From assembly GCA_020025595.1 (NCBI GenBank), contig JAHHRV010000019.1, forward strand, positions 1 through 41,254: a stretch of DNA of 41,254 nucleotides, written 5' to 3'. This stretch comes from Oscillospiraceae bacterium. GTDB lineage: Bacteria > Bacillota > Clostridia > Oscillospirales > Oscillospiraceae. A program made the position numbers and the translations under genes. How positions within the stretch are numbered: position 1 is the first letter of the stretch; each line of letters begins with the position of its first letter. Below, one piece after another: positions 7,526 through 14,481 of the stretch. The notes under the pieces are model-generated. The model was not told the origin of the DNA and ran no database searches. It saw only the letters and a program-made list of their open reading frames with translations.

Positions 7526-9276
7526 CGTACCGCCTCCCGGATTTGCTCCTGGGGTACGGCTTCTTCCTTCACGATGCCGTTCTGAATGTAGTACTGACGG
7601 CTGCACAGCTTTTTGCCGGCAGGCCGATGGGTTACAAGGATACAGGTTTTCACCATGCCGCTGTTCATCAGATTCTCCAGCAGTCTTTCTTCAAGCTCCA
7701 TATCCAGAGCCGAAGTAGCCTCATCCAGCAGCAGGATCGGTGCACCCCGCAGCAGCGCTCTTGCCACAGCCAGACGCTGAGCCTGGCCTTCGCTCAGGCG
7801 CTTGTCCCGTCCGCCGATGACATGATTCAGTCCCTCTGGGAATTCCATTACAAAATCATAGGCGCAGGCGATTTTCAGTGCTTCAATCAGCTGCTCATCC
7901 GTGGCGCTGTGATTGGTTAGACGCAGATTTTCCGCAATGGTGCCGGAGAAAATCTGGTTTCCCTGAGGTACGTAGCCGAAAATCCGACGGGTTCCGGCAG
8001 ACAGCGGGTAGCTTTTTCCGCTGGAGCCCACCAGACACGCCGTTCCCTCACTGGGACGGATCAATCCCAGAACCATACGCAGAAGCGTGGTTTTGCCTTC
8101 TCCGGAAGGTCCGGACAGGGCAATCAGTTCGCCGGGACGAGCCTGCAGATTCACACGCTGCAAAACAGCCTCTCCGCCCTGATAGTGGAAATTCACATCT
8201 GACAGCTGCAGCGTGTATTCCTTCTCCTGCAGGAAGGAATCCGGAAGCCGGGTATCCTCCTGGGGCAGGTCGGCAATGGTCATGATCCGCCGGGCAGAGG
8301 TGGACACGGAGATGCCGTTTGGCACCAGTCCGATGATACTGGAAAACGCGCTGCCCAGCATACCGGACAGCTGTAAAAACATGGTCATATCGCCGTAGCT
8401 GATGTGGCCCAGCCAGAGTCTGTAAACGCCCCAGCCAAAGCAGCACACATACGCCAGCAGGCTCAGCAGATTCATCAGCGCTGCCGTCCATGCAGCAAAT
8501 CGGCTGAAGGACAGATGCTCGGTCTTGTATCGATCCTGAACATGGTGCATGGACTTGTCAAAATCATCCATCACGCCAAAGGATTTGACGGATGTGATAT
8601 TCTGCAGCGCTTCCTGCTGAAAGGAAATCACATCGCTGTACAGTTCCTTCATCTCCCGGCTGTGATTGCGCATCTTCCGCAGCAAAAAGCGGGAAGCCAG
8701 CGCCGTGACCGGAACGCCGATCAGCGTAATCAGCGCCATCACCGGGTCATAATAAAGAATAATCAGGAACGCACCGATAAACTGCACCGTACTGCTGAGC
8801 AGTGTAGGAATAAATCCGGTAACAGCGCCGGAAACAGCGGATGCATCGCTGCCGATTCGGTTCAGCAAATCACCGCTGCGGAACTGCTCCAGTGACTCCC
8901 AATCCGTGGTCAGGATCCTGTGGAACAGCTCTCTCTGGATTTCATGCTGGATCCGCACGCCGATTGCAGCGCCCACTCTGGTAGCAACTACATTCATGGC
9001 AATGCCAGCCAGCCGTACACCCAAAGTCATCGCCACCGCAAAGCCCAGTGCTCCGCTGTTGAAACCAATGACCGCATCAATGAGAAGCTTGCTGGCAATT
9101 GCGCCCAGCAGACTCATCACAATGCCGGACATACTAAGCAGGATGTGGATCAGCACCGAACCACGGTACCGCCATACATATCCCCATATCCACCGACATT
9201 CTTCCGCCAGAGTCCGAAGCCGTCCCTCATCCTTCTTCTGTTTGAACCATTGGTAGAATCTCATCATATTACTCAA
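7522..9276 (-). CDS. ABC transporter, fused transmembrane and ATPase domains
   Basis: Half-transporter of the exporter type (about 584 aa) that works as a homodimer in the cytoplasmic membrane. Residues 1-320 hold six membrane helices (for example ILLSMSGIVMSLLGAI and FLIILYYDPVMALITLI). The ATPase domain has Walker A GPSGEGKTT, Q-loop YVPQGNQIFSG, signature LSEGQAQRLA, Walker B ILLLDEATSALD and the H-loop ILVTHRP. There is no N-terminal C39 peptidase domain, so it would not cleave a leader itself. It is the first gene of the EPS-kinase operon but also follows the RiPP-like cluster, so it may export the modified peptide, a lipid or a glycan. The start could be the TTG at 9276 (AAGGG upstream) or the ATG at 9267. 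Confidence 0.9.
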   Translation of the reverse strand: MSNMMRFYQWFKQKKDEGRLRTLAEECRWIWGYVWRYRGSVLIHILLSMSGIVMSLLGAIASKLLIDAVIGFNSGALGFAVAMTLGVRLAGIAMNVVATRVGAAIGVRIQHEIQRELFHRILTTDWESLEQFRSGDLLNRIGSDASAVSGAVTGFIPTLLSSTVQFIGAFLIILYYDPVMALITLIGVPVTALASRFLLRKMRNHSREMKELYSDVISFQQEALQNITSVKSFGVMDDFDKSMHHVQDRYKTEHLSFSRFAAWTAALMNLLSLLAYVCCFGWGVYRLWLGHISYGDMTMFLQLSGMLGSAFSSIIGLVPNGISVSTSARRIMTIADLPQEDTRLPDSFLQEKEYTLQLSDVNFHYQGGEAVLQRVNLQARPGELIALSGPSGEGKTTLLRMVLGLIRPSEGTACLVGSSGKSYPLSAGTRRIFGYVPQGNQIFSGTIAENLRLTNHSATDEQLIEALKIACAYDFVMEFPEGLNHVIGGRDKRLSEGQAQRLAVARALLRGAPILLLDEATSALDMELEERLLENLMNSGMVKTCILVTHRPAGKKLCSRQYYIQNGIVKEEAVPQEQIREAVR

Positions 9277-9323
9277 TTCCGGCCCTTTTTCATGGCACTT
9301 TTCATTATTTCATAGTTGTGAAC

Positions 9324-9352
9324 ATTATACCACGGCTGTAATTTTGTGTCAA
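9324..9352 (-). promoter_or_regulatory. Perfect consensus promoter of the ABC-EPS operon
   Basis: On the minus strand TTGACA (9347-9352) and TATAAT (9324-9329) with exactly 17 bp between them. Both boxes and the spacing are ideal sigma-A consensus. Transcription would start near 9317, about 40 bp before the ABC gene, making this operon independent of the RiPP-like cluster upstream. Confidence 0.9.
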
Positions 9353-9412
9353 TCGCAATCCCCTATACAGCGAAATATGCATTAAATTGGAAAATATTTG
9401 CACATTTTATAT

Positions 9413-9446
9413 AAAAAACCCTTCTGCACAAATCTGCACAGAAGGG
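9413..9446 (-). terminator. Terminator of the RiPP-like cluster
   Basis: On the minus strand CCCTTCTG pairs with CAGAAGGG (9419-9426 with 9439-9446), extended by wobble pairs, and is followed by TTTTTT. It lies 32 bp after the nucleotidyltransferase stop. Confidence 0.85.
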
Positions 9447-9478
9447 CTGTATGAAACAATATTTTGTCCGGAAAAAAG

Positions 9479-10714
9479 TCATTTTCTGCCATAGGTTGGG
9501 AAGATCCCGTAGCGCTCCATCAAGCTCTGGCGCTGTTTTGCCAGGGACACCGCCTGCGCAGGAGAATTTCCCCTGCCCTTTCCGGCAATGATCTCCGCAG
9601 CATAGCTGCCGATTCTGTGGATCCAAACCGCAGGCAACAGCACCGGCATCCGCTTCAACACCGGATACCGTCGACTGAGACTTTCCGCCGAAGGGAAAAT
9701 CGCTGCTGTAACGGAGCTTTTTTTCTCTCCTTTGGCCTGCTGCACCAGCACAGCTGCGCTGTGTCTGCGATCCATGGTGGTCTGTCCGTAAATTCCCGCA
9801 TCCAGCATATCCAGCAGCATGGGCTCAAAATCTGCAGGAGATGACAGCCTCCACCCCAACGCCTCCGGATCAAAGTCCAGATACTGCACACCAATCCACA
9901 GCAGCTGTTCAAAGAATGTCCATCCACGGATGCTTGTCAGGATTTCCCGAACCTGTTCCCGGTCGATCTCAGAAGCGTATTCCTTTGCAAAGCACAGGAT
10001 GTCTCCCATAGACCGGATTCCGAAGCCGCCGGAAACAAAGTGCTTCAGGGCATGCACCACGAGGAATACAAAATGCGCCGTGGGGTCCAGTGTTCTGACC
10101 ATTCTGCCATCTGCTGTTACATAGATCCCCGAGGCTAAATGCTGCGTAAAATACGGATTTAAGATTCTGGACATCTGCCAGTCCTCCGGCAGCAGTGCCC
10201 GATGCAGTTCGATGTGCAGTCCTGTCCCATTGTCCATCCAATGGGATACCTCATCTTCTGCTGCGCCCTGCACAAACTCCAGTCCCAGATCTCGAAAAAT
10301 TTCCTCGCATATCTGTCGGTCTTCCCCGTTAATCAGAATATCTTCATCCCCCGAAGGACGAAGATCCTGACGGGCATACATCTGCCGGCAGACAATTCCT
10401 TTTACGACTGCATAAGGAATCTGCGCATCGTTCAGCTTTTCCGTAATCTCCAGAATCCGCCGGGTTTTGGCAGTCTGGGCGGCGATCTGGACGATGGTAT
10501 CCTTTCTCCACAGGGTTTTCAGCTGTGGAGCCTCCCGGCAAAACTGTGGAAACCTGCCCAGGGTATCATAGACCACCGCTGTCATTTTGTGGGCTGCAGC
10601 AAGCTCATACAGTGACTCCCACTGCTGACCATCGTGAAGAAACACCTGCTTTGCAGGGGTATCGGTGATATAGGCACGCAGACATTCCATAAGCTGCAAC
10701 TGTTCCTGTGTCAT
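9479..10714 (-). CDS. Nucleotidyltransferase family protein (PF14907 type), RiPP-cluster associated
   Basis: 411-aa protein resembling the uncharacterised nucleotidyltransferase family (NTP_transf_5). The diagnostic stretch is AVVKGIVCRQMY...RPSGDEDILI, where GDEDILI supplies the acidic pair that binds metal and nucleotide in this superfamily. Relatives accompany some lasso-peptide clusters (for example the paeninodin type with a kinase and a nucleotidyltransferase). There they are thought to add a nucleotide or phosphate-linked group to the peptide. The reaction here is unknown. The start is the ATG at 10714, with GGGAGG about 11 bases upstream; the longer frame to 10768 lacks a site. It is the last gene before the cluster's terminator, 194 bp after pqqD, the widest internal gap of the unit. 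Confidence 0.82.
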   Translation of the reverse strand: MTQEQLQLMECLRAYITDTPAKQVFLHDGQQWESLYELAAAHKMTAVVYDTLGRFPQFCREAPQLKTLWRKDTIVQIAAQTAKTRRILEITEKLNDAQIPYAVVKGIVCRQMYARQDLRPSGDEDILINGEDRQICEEIFRDLGLEFVQGAAEDEVSHWMDNGTGLHIELHRALLPEDWQMSRILNPYFTQHLASGIYVTADGRMVRTLDPTAHFVFLVVHALKHFVSGGFGIRSMGDILCFAKEYASEIDREQVREILTSIRGWTFFEQLLWIGVQYLDFDPEALGWRLSSPADFEPMLLDMLDAGIYGQTTMDRRHSAAVLVQQAKGEKKSSVTAAIFPSAESLSRRYPVLKRMPVLLPAVWIHRIGSYAAEIIAGKGRGNSPAQAVSLAKQRQSLMERYGIFPTYGRK

Positions 10715-10908
10715 ATTTCCTGTTCCCTCCCTTTCCCTGCGGCCATTTCCATTATGTCGCATTTTCATCCTAATTTTGCGATTCTGCGCAGAACAAAGTC
10801 CCCATTTCCCAGTTTGCAGCTGATCTGCCAGCCGGAAAATAGGGACGGTTCACGCTTCAAAGATTCTGTATTTTTGTGGGAAGGTCCCACTGTTTGCCCG
10901 GTCAGCCG

Positions 10909-11172
10909 TTACACTAGCAGCTGATTTTTCTGCAGGAGCTGAAGGAACTCCTCCAGATCTGCATTGGCTACTTCCCGTGACACATCGAACTCTTCCAGAA
11001 CACCTTCCAGCAGCTGGTCTTTGTCCTTTCCCTCCTGCAGGCCCTTCCAGATGGAAGCGCTGACCTCGTTCAGGCTGATGATGCCGTTAAAATGAAGTGC
11101 CGTATCTCCTACCGGTACCAGGATGTACTCACCGACAACCTCCCGGACGATAAATTCTCCGTTAATTTTCAT
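10909..11172 (-). CDS. PqqD-like peptide chaperone / RiPP recognition element
   Basis: 87-aa PqqD-family protein. It shows the typical winged-helix RRE pattern: beta strands in EFIVREVVGEYILVPVG, the LNEVSASIWKGLQEG helix and the acidic C-terminal helices ending DLEEFLQLLQKNQLLV. In RiPP pathways such proteins bind the leader peptide and present it to modifying enzymes, notably radical SAM proteins. The start has GAGGT 8 bases upstream. It is 9 bp from the upstream membrane-protein gene and in the same unit as the radical SAM enzyme, so the two probably work together on the small peptide encoded at 14188-14457. Confidence 0.9.
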   Translation of the reverse strand: MKINGEFIVREVVGEYILVPVGDTALHFNGIISLNEVSASIWKGLQEGKDKDQLLEGVLEEFDVSREVANADLEEFLQLLQKNQLLV

Positions 11173-11181
11173 ATCTTTACC

Positions 11182-12099
11182 TCACTCTTCTGCTGTATCA
11201 TAGGTTTTTACCATGACGATTTTGCTGCCGCCCAGCGCATAATGGGACGGGGCCACCTCTACGGAAGCGCCGGCCTTCAAATCCGTGATCTTTGCCGTAT
11301 AGGTAATGCCGCCTACATACATCTGCTCATCTTCCATATAGAACTTATAGAAGATCCGGACGCAGGGAATATCTTTATTGGATTTGTTGGTAATCTCCAG
11401 ACGACTCTCTTCTGTTTCCCTTACCTCAATAATTCCCTCAGAGCGTTCAAACTTGTCTGTCAGAGCAACCTCCGCCGTGATCTGTTCGTAATCCTGATCG
11501 ACAGCAGGTGCCTTTCCGGATTCCATAACTGCCACTGTGGCACCAGCTTCGATGCCGCTGGCCACAAATTCCAGATTGGTCTTTGAGCCAGTCATCTGGA
11601 TTTTGGTGTAATCCACGCACTGATCGCCTGTATTTTTCAGAATGATGGCAGAAACACCGGCGATTTCGATATCCGATCCGTCCTCCACATAGATGCCGTC
11701 GTAGCTGTTGATAGTCACGATCTGCAGTGTGGTATTGGGAATGGTATAGGGGAAAGTGATTTTCTCAGACGCTGTTGCATCGGGAACATCCGGAGTCTGA
11801 GGCTCTGCCGGTACCGGTTCTTGTCCGGATGCAGGGTATGTAGCTGCCTGCTGTGCAGGCTCTGCAGCCTGAGTGGTCGCTGTCGGAGCTGCAGTTTCAT
11901 TTGTAGTATTGCCCGGCTTCGTTGTCTGGGGCTTTGAAGGATCTGCAGTTGCCTGCGGATCGGTTGCCTGCGATGTAGACGGATTTGTTTCAGTCCCTGC
12001 ATTGTTTCCTGTCATTTTCGGAACAAAAACAGCAACCAGAACCAGAATCAGCACCAGCACCGCTGCTGCGGACGCAATTATGATTTGTTTTCGGCTCAT
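11182..12099 (-). CDS. Membrane-anchored protein with Thr/Pro-rich stalk and beta-rich domain
   Basis: 305 aa, unrecognised family. One N-terminal membrane helix (IIIASAAAVLVLILVLVAVFV) is followed by a low-complexity Thr/Ala/Pro/Gln-rich stalk of about 80 residues. A soluble domain of about 190 residues follows, with alternating hydrophobic strands (TTLQIVTINSYDGIYV, EIAGVSAIILKNTGDQC, IPCVRIFYKFYMEDEQMYVGGITYTAKI). It resembles small beta-sandwich domains of surface proteins, but I cannot name one. The domain would lie outside the cell. Its start overlaps the radical SAM stop by 4 bases (ATGA), so it belongs to the pathway. It could be an immunity protein, a receptor for the exported peptide or a scaffold; nothing in the sequence decides this. 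Confidence 0.75.
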   Translation of the reverse strand: MSRKQIIIASAAAVLVLILVLVAVFVPKMTGNNAGTETNPSTSQATDPQATADPSKPQTTKPGNTTNETAAPTATTQAAEPAQQAATYPASGQEPVPAEPQTPDVPDATASEKITFPYTIPNTTLQIVTINSYDGIYVEDGSDIEIAGVSAIILKNTGDQCVDYTKIQMTGSKTNLEFVASGIEAGATVAVMESGKAPAVDQDYEQITAEVALTDKFERSEGIIEVRETEESRLEITNKSNKDIPCVRIFYKFYMEDEQMYVGGITYTAKITDLKAGASVEVAPSHYALGGSKIVMVKTYDTAEE

Positions 12100-13253
12100 T
12101 GCACTCTCTCCTTCTGTTTTTCCCGTATTTCAGCTTCCAGCCGTCTGCACGCCTGAGAATAAGCCTGTGCCATCTGACAGCGGTAAATGGGAACTGCATC
12201 AAATCGGCCGGTTTCCGTATAGCTCATGGCGGCGCAGTTTCTGCATTCATCCTTGATCTCGCAGCCTGCACAGGCCTTGGGCAAGCGAATCTGCTGCGTT
12301 TTCTTGCGAACCTGCTGCCATGCTTCCATAAAATCCGTTTCAAACACATTGGGACTTCCCTCGGTGGGGAACATACCGCAGGGCATAAGCTTTCCCTCCC
12401 AGGTGACCCAGAAGCTGCACTTGCCGGCACGACACCGGATGCCTTCCCCCTCATCGGGAAGGTTGGGGCAATCCTCTCCCACATCGCCGGAAAGCGACAT
12501 TGGCGCATCTTCTTCCATCCGCTTCAGGTAAGCCTGCTCTCCATAGGTAAGGCAATCAATTCGCGCCGTCTGATAGGCCGCTTCCTCCGGGGTAAACCGG
12601 TCATTGGTGCCAATCATGCTCTCGTCCCGGCGAACCGGCGGGAACATATAGCTGACAGCCTGGATATGAAGATCTTCCCTCTGGGCAAAGTCAAAAATTC
12701 CAGTCAGGTCGTCGCAGTTATAGGGAGTAACGCTGCAATTGAGCTTAACCTGGATACCTGCTTCCTTCAGAAGATGAATCGCCTTTGTCACCTGTGTAAA
12801 TCCCTGAGGATTTCTGCACAGGCGGCCGTAAGTCTCATTGGAAGCGCCGTAAAGCGTCATATTGATGCGAATGGGAGGACATTTCTTCAGCCATTCGACG
12901 GTTTTTTCATTGATCATCGTTCCGTTGGAATTGATGGAAATGATCAGTCCCATCCGGTGCAGGCCTTCCATAATTTCTCGGAACTGGGGATGCATGAAGG
13001 GCTCGCCGCCGGTCAGGAGCAAGTAGAGCATTCCCTTTTCTTTTGCAATCCGACCCAGCTCCAGCCATTGCTCGGCAGATTTCAGCGGTCTGATGGCTTC
13101 CTGCTGCTGTTTTGTCATACGGACATAGCACATTCTGCAGGCCATATTGCAGCATGGCGTCAGTTCAAAGGTTCCGTTCAGAGGAACTCCAATTTGCGCT
13201 GCTTTCGTGTGGATATATTCTGTATACCGCGCCTCCATAGGCATCTTGATCAT
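12096..13253 (-). CDS. Radical SAM/SPASM enzyme of the RiPP-like cluster
   Basis: 385-aa radical S-adenosylmethionine enzyme. The [4Fe-4S]-SAM motif CxxxCxxC is C35, C39, C42 (CNMACRMC), followed by the GGEPFMHP SAM-binding motif. The C-terminal SPASM region carries further cysteines that bind auxiliary clusters (CRAGKCSFW, LMPCGMF, ACAGCEIKDECRNC, YRCQMAQ). SPASM enzymes next to PqqD proteins typically make thioether, C-C or other crosslinks in ribosomal peptides, so the neighbouring four-cysteine peptide is the likely substrate. The start ATG (13253) has AGAGGT 8 bases upstream, lying in the end of the kinase gene 3 bp away. The exact modification cannot be read from sequence. Confidence 0.92.
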   Translation of the reverse strand: MIKMPMEARYTEYIHTKAAQIGVPLNGTFELTPCCNMACRMCYVRMTKQQQEAIRPLKSAEQWLELGRIAKEKGMLYLLLTGGEPFMHPQFREIMEGLHRMGLIISINSNGTMINEKTVEWLKKCPPIRINMTLYGASNETYGRLCRNPQGFTQVTKAIHLLKEAGIQVKLNCSVTPYNCDDLTGIFDFAQREDLHIQAVSYMFPPVRRDESMIGTNDRFTPEEAAYQTARIDCLTYGEQAYLKRMEEDAPMSLSGDVGEDCPNLPDEGEGIRCRAGKCSFWVTWEGKLMPCGMFPTEGSPNVFETDFMEAWQQVRKKTQQIRLPKACAGCEIKDECRNCAAMSYTETGRFDAVPIYRCQMAQAYSQACRRLEAEIREKQKERVQ

Positions 13254-13256
13254 ATG

Positions 13257-14108
13257 CTACACCTCTTGTGTGATAGTTTTTTTCAAAAGCTCCACTGCTT
13301 CCCGGTCCGGGCGACAGACCAACCGGTATACAGGGACCTGTCCCAGCAGATCCAGAACCAGATCCAGCGCTCTGTCCATAAATTCCGGCTCCCAGTGGTG
13401 GAGCGTAAGCTCCGGAAGGAGCTTGCGAAGGGCCTGAGCAGGTGTCATGGGATATATCTGATTGCTCACGCCCTGCTCCAGCAGAACAATCACAGAAATG
13501 GGGGCTGATTCATTTCGGTAGATTCCCGAAGAACCTGCAAACGGGAGACCGTATGCCCTCCATGTATTGTCAATTTTACGTAAACCGGCCCGGTCCCCGT
13601 TTAGGGTTTCAGAGCCGCAGTATTTCTCCCACAGGTCCGCCTGGGTAGACTTTCCGGTACCGGAAGGTGCGGAGAAGAGAATTCCTCTTCCCTGCCAGCG
13701 GACAAAGGAGCAATGGAGGATCAGTGCCTGGTGGCGGAAAAGAAGATCCTCAAAGCCCAGATTGTTAAAGACCTTTACAATCGTGTCGGGCTGTTCGTTG
13801 GTTGCAAGGGTGTACAGATATTCCCGCTCTGTGGGTGTCTTTACAGTTTCCATCAGATAGGGTTTGCTTTTTGCCAGACGGTACAGGAAAACTTTCCTGC
13901 CATCCAGCGCAGTCTCCCCTTTCCCCCAGTTCCAGGATGCCGGCTCCGGCACCTCCGGGAGAGAGTCTGTCAGAGAAACGGTTATTTTTTCATCGTATGT
14001 CTTTGATGCAGCCGTCAAAAATGGTTCGTAATTTTCCGTCATTTGAATGGGAAAGCAGATATTCATTTGGACGGAAATATCAGCAATTTGAAAATGGAAG
14101 CTTTCCAT
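13257..14108 (-). CDS. HPr-kinase-like P-loop protein of the RiPP-like cluster
   Basis: 283-aa protein related to the C-terminal half of HPr kinase/phosphorylase. A P-loop SAPSGTGKST lies near residues 145-155, embedded in HCSFVRWQGRGILFSAPSG as in the HprK-like proteins of RiPP clusters. A putative Walker B/metal segment LNGDRAGL follows, then a glycine-rich stretch PFAGSSGI. True HprK has a conserved capsid-like N-terminal domain and acts on HPr; the N-terminal part here is different. Relatives in lasso clusters phosphorylate a serine of the peptide. The ATG at 14108 is chosen because GAGG lies 6 bases upstream; the longer frame to 14171 runs back into the terminator that precedes this gene. 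It is the first enzyme gene after the precursor. Confidence 0.82.
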   Translation of the reverse strand: MESFHFQIADISVQMNICFPIQMTENYEPFLTAASKTYDEKITVSLTDSLPEVPEPASWNWGKGETALDGRKVFLYRLAKSKPYLMETVKTPTEREYLYTLATNEQPDTIVKVFNNLGFEDLLFRHQALILHCSFVRWQGRGILFSAPSGTGKSTQADLWEKYCGSETLNGDRAGLRKIDNTWRAYGLPFAGSSGIYRNESAPISVIVLLEQGVSNQIYPMTPAQALRKLLPELTLHHWEPEFMDRALDLVLDLLGQVPVYRLVCRPDREAVELLKKTITQEV

Positions 14109-14120
14109 AAAATTCCTCGT

Positions 14121-14162
14121 AAAAAATCTGGGGCCGTGGCCTTTACAAGCCTCGGCCCCAGA
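14121..14162 (-). terminator. Intrinsic terminator/attenuator just after the precursor gene
   Basis: On the minus strand TCTGGGGCC pairs with GGCCCCAGA (14154-14162 with 14127-14135) and is followed by TTTTTT. It sits between the small peptide gene and the kinase gene with no new promoter visible. Partial read-through would give more precursor than enzyme, as is common in RiPP operons. Confidence 0.88.
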
Positions 14163-14187
14163 GGGTTTCATCGGTTAGCGGTGTCAG

Positions 14188-14457
14188 TTAGGACCATCCA
14201 AAAATAGTCAGACCGCCATTGGGATTGTTGTAGCAAAAATCACCAAAACGAGAATCCTCGTCTAAGGGTGTTTGGCAAGGTGGATTTGTAAGCCAAACGC
14301 TTATACCATTACCGCCCCAGCCACAGGTCTGCTTGGTATCCTGCAAAGGCTGTCCCAGACTGGAGTCCGGTTTTCCCGCTCCGCAGGTAGCTGCAATAGA
14401 CTGAGAAAGGCCAAAGTTCTCAACATAAATTCCGGGTTTCTGATAGGTTTTCTTCAT
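14188..14457 (-). CDS. Candidate RiPP precursor peptide (four cysteines)
   Basis: 89-aa peptide. The N-terminal part MKKTYQKPGIYVENFGLSQS has the look of a leader: Lys-rich start, the YxKPxIxxExFxLSQSIA pattern and no signal-peptide hydrophobic core. After IAAT the sequence changes to a Gly/Asn/Pro-rich region with cysteines at 25, 45, 61 and 75 and aromatics at W47, W55, F71, F74, Y76, F86 and W88, ending in GGLTIFGWS. The start is the ATG at 14457, with AAGGAG 12 bases upstream; a TTG at 14481 would put the binding site inside the gene. It lies 24 bp after the VWA gene and before a terminator, followed by kinase, radical SAM, PqqD and nucleotidyltransferase genes. I infer it is their substrate; core boundaries are not known. 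Confidence 0.78.
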   Translation of the reverse strand: MKKTYQKPGIYVENFGLSQSIAATCGAGKPDSSLGQPLQDTKQTCGWGGNGISVWLTNPPCQTPLDEDSRFGDFCYNNPNGGLTIFGWS

Positions 14458-14481
14458 TCTAAAGGTTTTCTCCTTTCTCAA

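Noticed and set aside
13257..14108. Calling the P-loop protein true HPr kinase/phosphorylase
   Set aside because: The HprK N-terminal domain is absent and the context is a peptide cluster.
14188..14457. Reading the small Cys peptide as a lasso precursor
   Set aside because: No asparagine-synthetase-like C protein or B2 transglutaminase-type protease in the window, and a radical SAM enzyme is present instead.
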